Assembly: GCF_012641265.1 (NCBI RefSeq)
Contig: NZ_JABAHZ010000001.1
Location: 930,001-994,000, forward strand
Reading direction: 5' to 3'
Origin: Chitinophaga eiseniae
GTDB lineage: Bacteria > Bacteroidota > Bacteroidia > Chitinophagales > Chitinophagaceae
DNA: 64,000 nt
The translations under genes were made by a program, and so were the position numbers. The number at the start of each line of letters is the position of its first letter. Position 1 is the first letter of the stretch. The notes beneath the pieces are model-generated. The model made no database searches. It was not told where the DNA came from and saw nothing but the letters and a program-made list of their open reading frames with translations. Positions 59,972-64,000 of the stretch are shown piece by piece.

Positions 59972-61084
59972 TTATACCTTAATAATAATATTCTTACGGT
60001 ACATGATTCCTATGGGCACCCATATCACCAACACCAGCAGTATGGCCGCTCCCAGGGATGCGTGATAGGGCAGCATGTTACCTGCAAACACCGCCTGGTA
60101 AAACCATTCTTTTACATTAGTATTACCTGCGGGGATATATCCCAGTATTTTCGGAATAAGTCCCGACAAGACAAAAGCCGTAATGGCATTGCGGCCAAAC
60201 GCTACGAATGGCGCCAGGTAGCGTTGGTGCTGTTGCACATCGATCAGCCAGTAACTGGCCGACAACGCCATGGTAGCCAGCCCGCCGGTGTATAATACAA
60301 AAGAACTGGTCCAGAGCGATTTATTAATAGGAAAAAACGGATCCCATATCAGTGCCAGGATCACCGTTATAAAACCATATACAAAGAGCCACGATACTTT
60401 TACGGCATCTTCGCGGTCTTTGCGGCGTAGCCAGCTCCCCACCAACATCCCGAAGATACCTGTACCGATAGCTGGCAAGGTGCTTAGCAGCCCCTCCGGG
60501 TCCCAGGTTTTGCTACCCGCCCACAAATGCGCAGGGGTAAATACCAGCCGGTCTAACCAGGCCGCCAGGTTGGTTTCCGGCTCCAGGTTGGGCGCTCCTA
60601 TACCTGGTACTGGCACGAATGTCATCAATATCCAATAGCCCAATAACAATGCTATTCCCGTCCATAGCTGCGTACGCCGGCTTGTTTTGATAAATAATAT
60701 CGCACAGATACTAAACACCACGCCTATACGTGGCAGCACTCCCGGGAAACGCCAGTGCGAAAAATCAAACCGGGGCACCAGGTGCAACAACCATCCCAGC
60801 ACCACGATAGTAGCGCCCCGGCGCAATGCCTGCCGGATCATTTGTCCATGCTGCGTAGGGTCATCTTTCCGGCTGCCGAGGGCATACGCGATAGACACCC
60901 CCACGATAAAGAGAAAAAAAGGAAAAATGAGATCAGTGGGCGTACAGCCATTCCATTTGGAGTGCTCCAGCGGTGCATATACATAGTTCCAGTCTCCCGG
61001 GTTATTCACCAGTATCATAGCCGCTACCGTAAGGCCCCGGAAGAAATCCAATGATAACAATCTTTGTTTTACAGCAATGGCCAT
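59972..61084 (-). CDS. DUF5009 / heparan-alpha-glucosaminide acetyltransferase-like membrane protein
   Basis: Polytopic inner-membrane protein of 370 residues with about ten hydrophobic segments. The N-terminal signature RLLSLDFFRGLTVAAMILV and the nearby NNPGDWNYVYAPLEHSKWNG are typical of the DUF5009/HGSNAT-like acyltransferase family common in Bacteroidota. The family is thought to transfer acetyl groups to sugars across the membrane. The substrate here is unknown. It lies between the two tRNA-Arg genes as a separate unit on the minus strand and has no evident tie to the NRPS/PKS locus. Confidence 0.85.
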   Translation of the reverse strand: MAIAVKQRLLSLDFFRGLTVAAMILVNNPGDWNYVYAPLEHSKWNGCTPTDLIFPFFLFIVGVSIAYALGSRKDDPTQHGQMIRQALRRGATIVVLGWLLHLVPRFDFSHWRFPGVLPRIGVVFSICAILFIKTSRRTQLWTGIALLLGYWILMTFVPVPGIGAPNLEPETNLAAWLDRLVFTPAHLWAGSKTWDPEGLLSTLPAIGTGIFGMLVGSWLRRKDREDAVKVSWLFVYGFITVILALIWDPFFPINKSLWTSSFVLYTGGLATMALSASYWLIDVQQHQRYLAPFVAFGRNAITAFVLSGLIPKILGYIPAGNTNVKEWFYQAVFAGNMLPYHASLGAAILLVLVIWVPIGIMYRKNIIIKV

Positions 61085-61182
61085 GATGGTTGTATTTATT
61101 ATTTATATCTTCCTTAATTTAAAATATTTTTTTTAATCTGGTGGTACTTTGTTGATAAGGGTCGCAGGGATACCTATCGGTA

Positions 61183-61194
61183 ACGTATATACGT
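61183..61194. promoter_or_regulatory. 12-bp perfect palindrome upstream of the DUF5009 gene
   Basis: ACGTATATACGT reads the same on both strands and lies about 100 nt before the DUF5009-type start codon. It could be an operator, but only the symmetry is observed. Confidence 0.25.
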
Positions 61195-61249
61195 AAATGG
61201 AAAGCTTATAATGATGACAGGATAATTTTGTGGCTCCTCAGAAAGCAAA

Positions 61250-61266
61250 AGCCCGTCTCATGGGCT
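61250..61266 (-). terminator. Weak second terminator-like hairpin downstream of tRNA-Arg copy 2
   Basis: On the minus strand a 5-bp stem AGCCC / GGGCT with a 7-nt loop is followed by TTT. It lies about 70 nt beyond the end of the tRNA at 61334-61407 and after the stronger terminator at 61294-61331, so it would be a backup at most. Confidence 0.35.
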
Positions 61267-61293
61267 CCCGCCAGGCCGCCAGTGCCAATATAA

Positions 61294-61331
61294 AAGAGGA
61301 ACGCCCCCCAAAGTTGGGAGGCGTTCCTCTT
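61294..61331 (-). terminator. Intrinsic terminator after tRNA-Arg copy 2
   Basis: A 12-bp outer stem AAGAGGAACGCC / GGCGTTCCTCTT continues into an inner CCCAA / TTGGG pairing. On the minus strand the junction is a G-U wobble, so the long stem is continuous in that direction. It starts 2 nt past the tRNA 3' end and is followed by an A/T-rich stretch. Confidence 0.85.
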
Positions 61332-61333
61332 AG

Positions 61334-61407
61334 TGACCCCGTCAGGATTCAAACCTGAAACCTTTTGATCCGTAGTCAAATGCTCTATTCAATTGAGCTA
61401 CGGAGCC
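61334..61407 (-). tRNA. tRNA-Arg(ACG), second copy
   Basis: A 74-nt cloverleaf on the minus strand. The acceptor stem GGCTCCG pairs with CGGGGTC, the discriminator is A, the anticodon loop is CTACGGA with anticodon ACG, and the T arm is TCAGG-TTTGAAT-CCTGA. It is very similar to the copy at 59791-59864, and the stem differences are mutually compensating. CCA is not encoded. Confidence 0.93.
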
Positions 61408-61530
61408 ATTAATTATGATTGGATGGCAAAGGTAGCGGATTTTTCGAAAACACCAAATAGTTATTAAAAAAATTCATGCAATCTTCTGATTTACACTTAC
61501 TTTTACACCGTTACTTAATTATCATACGAA

Positions 61531-62004
61531 GTGAAAATTCAACTCTGGAGTATAGGAAAGGAGCATGATCCCTACATCAGGGACGGAATGGCAGTTTTTC
61601 AAAAACGGCTACAACATTACGTGGATTTCGAGGTAAAGCTGATCCCAACCGTAAAGCAGGCTGCCAGTTTATCGATACCTGAACTCAAAAAGCAGGAGGC
61701 CAAATTAATCATGGACCTGCTGCAGCCTACCGATTTCCTGCTGGCGCTGGACGAAAAGGGAAAGATGATGACGACCGTGCAATTCGCTGACTTCCTGCAA
61801 CAACGTACCAATGCGGGTACCCGGCAACTCATCATTCTCATAGGGGGCGCTTTTGGTATTGACGAAACCCTGTTGCAGAGAGCCCAGCTGAAAATGTCGT
61901 TGTCGCCCTTAACCTTCCCTCATCAACTCGTACGGCTTATTTTCACCGAACAATTATATCGTGCCTATACGGTATTAAACAGGGAAAAGTATCATCATCA
62001 ATAG
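61531..62004 (+). CDS. rlmH: 23S rRNA (pseudouridine1915-N3)-methyltransferase RlmH
   Basis: SPOUT-class methyltransferase of 157 residues, the normal RlmH size. The N-terminus KIQLWSIGKEHDPYI and the SAM-binding knot motif LIILIGGAFGID are diagnostic, and the C-terminal HQLVRLIFTEQLYRAYTVL matches the family. It methylates pseudouridine 1915 in helix 69 of 23S rRNA in assembled ribosomes. The start is GTG at 61531, since no in-frame ATG is near and the family N-terminus begins exactly there. The rhomboid gene follows on the same strand after 30 nt. Confidence 0.95.
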   Translation: MKIQLWSIGKEHDPYIRDGMAVFQKRLQHYVDFEVKLIPTVKQAASLSIPELKKQEAKLIMDLLQPTDFLLALDEKGKMMTTVQFADFLQQRTNAGTRQLIILIGGAFGIDETLLQRAQLKMSLSPLTFPHQLVRLIFTEQLYRAYTVLNREKYHHQ

Positions 62005-62034
62005 TTACATTTATAGATAAAATCATCTCATTGT

Positions 62035-62661
62035 ATGACGCTTTCAATCAGTTTAGTTATCATTATCATTACCTGCCTTATCTCCTATACCGCCCTGCAG
62101 AACTATGACCAGTTAGATAAGCTGAGCCTGCAACCCTATATGGTAAAGCGTTACAACCAGTACTACCGCTTTATCACTTCCGGGTTTGTGCATGCCGACT
62201 TCCAGCATTTGCTCTTTAATATGCTGACTTTATATTTCTTCGGAGGGTTTATTGAGCGTGTTTTTGCACAACTATTCCATAACAAAATGGTGTATGTTGG
62301 CTATTACCTGTTGGGGATTATTGTGGCCAATATTCCTTCTTACATTAAGCACCGCGACAATTCTTATTACTCTTCCCTGGGGGCCTCCGGCGCTATTTCC
62401 GCCATTGTGTTTACCGCTATCCTGGTGAACCCCTGGGCGTCTATCTACCTGTTTTTTGCGCTCAAATTGCCAGCGGTAGTGTATGGTGTATTATTTCTTG
62501 GGATTTCCGCTTATATGGGGAGAAAAGGTGGAGGCAATATTAATCACGATGCGCATTTATGGGGCGCCTTATTTGGGTTGATATTTCCGCTGATCTTCCA
62601 TCCGGAACTGGGCACCAACTTTTTGTATATGATTATGCATCGCTCTCAGTTTGTGCAATAA
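62035..62661 (+). CDS. Rhomboid-family intramembrane serine protease
   Basis: Six-helix membrane protein of 208 residues. The catalytic Ser118 lies in the GASG motif (SSLGASGAIS) and the catalytic His174 in HDAHLWGALFGL. The upstream FVHADFQHLLFNM is the conserved second-helix signature. It cleaves membrane-spanning substrates within the bilayer; natural substrates are unknown. It lies 30 nt after rlmH on the same strand and probably shares its transcript, which ends at the terminator at 62664-62705. Confidence 0.9.
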   Translation: MTLSISLVIIIITCLISYTALQNYDQLDKLSLQPYMVKRYNQYYRFITSGFVHADFQHLLFNMLTLYFFGGFIERVFAQLFHNKMVYVGYYLLGIIVANIPSYIKHRDNSYYSSLGASGAISAIVFTAILVNPWASIYLFFALKLPAVVYGVLFLGISAYMGRKGGGNINHDAHLWGALFGLIFPLIFHPELGTNFLYMIMHRSQFVQ

Positions 62662-62663
62662 CC

Positions 62664-62705
62664 AATGAGTGCAGCAGCGCCCATAAAGCCGCTGCTGCAC
62701 TCATT
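62664..62705. terminator. Bidirectional terminator between convergent rhomboid and tilS genes
   Basis: A 16-bp perfect stem AATGAGTGCAGCAGCG / CGCTGCTGCACTCATT with a 10-nt loop, placed 2 nt after the rhomboid stop and 1 nt before the tilS stop. Short T and A runs flank it. It fits the convergent gene layout. Confidence 0.9.
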
Positions 62706-62706
62706 T

Positions 62707-64000
62707 TCACGGCATCCATTCGATGCTCAGTATCGCTTTTGTTTTAGGGCTTATCTTCACCCGGTCGTCTATCCTCATCCCTACAATCCACACGATCCGC
62801 TTATTGGATTCCAATACCCAAACATTTTCTTTCTGTGGCAGCGACAGCTTCTGATCGATCAGGAACCGGCTTATTTTTTTCTTCCGGGGCATACCCAGTG
62901 GATAAAAATAATCGCCCTGTTTCCATTTCCGCAGGATCATCGGGTACGTTACCTGTGCAGCATCCAGCCAGGCCACTGCTGCGGCCGTGGGTATAGGGGC
63001 AGCGCCTCTCTCCTGCTGGCGGATGCGTAGCTGGCCTCCGCCAAAATGCACGTGCTGCGTATCGGCTTCAATAACTACCAGCGGAGCTGCTTCCATGGCC
63101 AATGGCGTTATCAGTAACCACTGCCGGTTACGGATAACCCGGTGCGTAGCCGTTTCCACGTACCGGCCCGATTCGCTGTCGAGCAGCGACAAAACCTGTT
63201 GCACCTGTGCCGGAGAACAACCAAACGGGCGAAACAGTTCCCAGGCAATAGTTTGCAGGGGGATGCTTTGTTGCAATTTGCCTACCGGCACCTTCCAGGT
63301 ATCGCCTTCCTGGAACAGCAACCGCTTGCGATGCCGTTCCAGTGCTTCCTGGTACAGATATTCTGCTTCCTTCATCCGCTCTATGGTAGCCGCCATATTA
63401 CGCACTGCGCCGGGAAATGCTTCCTGCAATCTGGGAATGACCTGGTGCCGGTAATAATTACGTGTATACTTATCTGTTATATTGGAACTATCTTCCCGGA
63501 AAGCGATATTATGCAAGGCAGCATAGGCCACCAGGGTATCTTTCTCTGTAAATAATAAAGGCCGGATAATCTTTTCCTGTTTGGGCAAGATACCATGTAA
63601 ACCAGCTATGCCAGTGCCTTTGGTAAAATTCATCAGGGCAGTTTCCACGCTGTCCTGCATATGGTGTGCGGTAGCAATATATGCATACCCTTCCGTAGCG
63701 CGTATTTGCTCCAGCCATTCGTAGCGCAATTCTCTCGCGGCTACCTGTATGGTTACACGATGTGCTTCTACATAAGCACTGGTATCAAACCGGATGGAGT
63801 AAAAAGGCAGGCCCAGCGTGGCGGCTACCTGTTTTACAAAGGCTTCATCCTGTTCTGATTCGACAGCACGGAGCTGGAAGTTGCAATGGGCAATGCCTGC
63901 GGCATATCCGGCCTGTTTAAATAATCGGGCCATGACGATAGAATCTACGCCCCCGCTAACGGCCAGCAGTATTTTTTGAGTGGGATCAAATAACCGCTGC
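62707..64000 (-). CDS. tilS: tRNA(Ile)-lysidine synthetase TilS (partial, N-terminus beyond window)
   Basis: PP-loop ATP pyrophosphatase that makes lysidine at position 34 of tRNA-Ile(CAU). The reading frame is open to the right edge, where it encodes KILLAVSGGVDSIVMARL with the SGGVDS loop, so only a few N-terminal residues are missing. Further marks are AHCNFQLRAVESEQDE and the substrate motif ATAHHMQDSVETALMNFTKGTGIAGLHG. The C-terminal domain has LRKWKQGDYFYPLGM and KKKISRFLIDQKL. It is convergent with the rhomboid gene across a shared terminator. Confidence 0.95.
   Translation of the reverse strand, partial: QRLFDPTQKILLAVSGGVDSIVMARLFKQAGYAAGIAHCNFQLRAVESEQDEAFVKQVAATLGLPFYSIRFDTSAYVEAHRVTIQVAARELRYEWLEQIRATEGYAYIATAHHMQDSVETALMNFTKGTGIAGLHGILPKQEKIIRPLLFTEKDTLVAYAALHNIAFREDSSNITDKYTRNYYRHQVIPRLQEAFPGAVRNMAATIERMKEAEYLYQEALERHRKRLLFQEGDTWKVPVGKLQQSIPLQTIAWELFRPFGCSPAQVQQVLSLLDSESGRYVETATHRVIRNRQWLLITPLAMEAAPLVVIEADTQHVHFGGGQLRIRQQERGAAPIPTAAAVAWLDAAQVTYPMILRKWKQGDYFYPLGMPRKKKISRFLIDQKLSLPQKENVWVLESNKRIVWIVGMRIDDRVKISPKTKAILSIEWMP

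Noticed and set aside
1..64000. CRISPR arrays, insertion sequences, transposases and integrases
   Set aside because: No regularly spaced direct repeats and no transposase- or integrase-like coding sequence were seen. The repeats present are internal to NRPS domains.

Overview
The window looks like a chromosome segment from a Bacteroidota bacterium, most likely a Chitinophagaceae/Chitinophaga-type organism. This is inferred from roughly balanced base composition by eye, A/T-rich leaders without strong Shine-Dalgarno sites, a UpxY/TaA-like NusG paralogue, a large FtsX/MacB-type permease, and a very large NRPS/PKS locus. No 16S rRNA or other taxonomic marker is present, so the genus is an inference.

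Positions 1-56470 hold one hybrid NRPS/PKS biosynthetic locus, entirely on the minus strand and therefore transcribed from high to low coordinates. It starts with a specialised NusG-like antiterminator (55961-56470), preceded by a 12-bp leader hairpin (56642-56669). A fully reducing PKS follows (KS-AT-DH-ER-KR-ACP, 49523-55861). Next come an A-PCP-C protein (46372-49482), a cytosolic beta-lactamase/PBP-fold hydrolase with a C-terminal TPR (44921-46348), and a PKS/NRPS hybrid (KS-AT-KR-ACP-C-A-PCP-C, 35897-44905). Then follow a trimodular A-PCP-C x3 NRPS whose second and third modules read as Asn and Cys (26424-35858), an asparagine synthetase (24525-26384), a second stand-alone A-PCP-C (21344-24481), and a 3926-residue NRPS (9530-21310). 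That last protein has a C-lobe remnant, two Ser modules, one Ser-like module, and a dead adenylation domain plus PCP with no thioesterase.

Downstream lie accessory genes: an Asp/Glu-family racemase, type II thioesterase, SyrP-like oxygenase, secreted beta-lactamase-family hydrolase, phytanoyl-CoA dioxygenase-like oxygenase, a complete hydroxymalonyl-ACP set (3-hydroxyacyl-CoA dehydrogenase, FkbH-like glyceryl transferase, ACP, acyl-CoA dehydrogenase) without an O-methyltransferase in the window, and a cyclic-peptide-type ABC exporter cut by the left edge. Gaps are 1-99 nt and several genes overlap, so about 56 kb may be one transcription unit.

Read from the hybrid PKS/NRPS onward, the proteins fit a colinear line: polyketide - Pro-clade residue - X - Asn - Cys - X - Ser - Ser - Ser-like - carrier with an inactive A domain. 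Most inter-protein joins use a C domain at the end of the upstream protein. The chain end lacks a TE or reductase, so release must come from a trans enzyme. The PBP-fold hydrolases and the type II TE are the candidates. I do not recognise this domain order as a known product.

Positions 56471-57297 are a non-coding divergent region. Positions 57298-64000 are ordinary chromosome: FtsX-like permease, two tRNA-Arg(ACG) genes each with a terminator, a DUF5009-type membrane acyltransferase, rlmH, a rhomboid protease and a partial tilS. Substrate codes quoted below were aligned by eye and are predictions.
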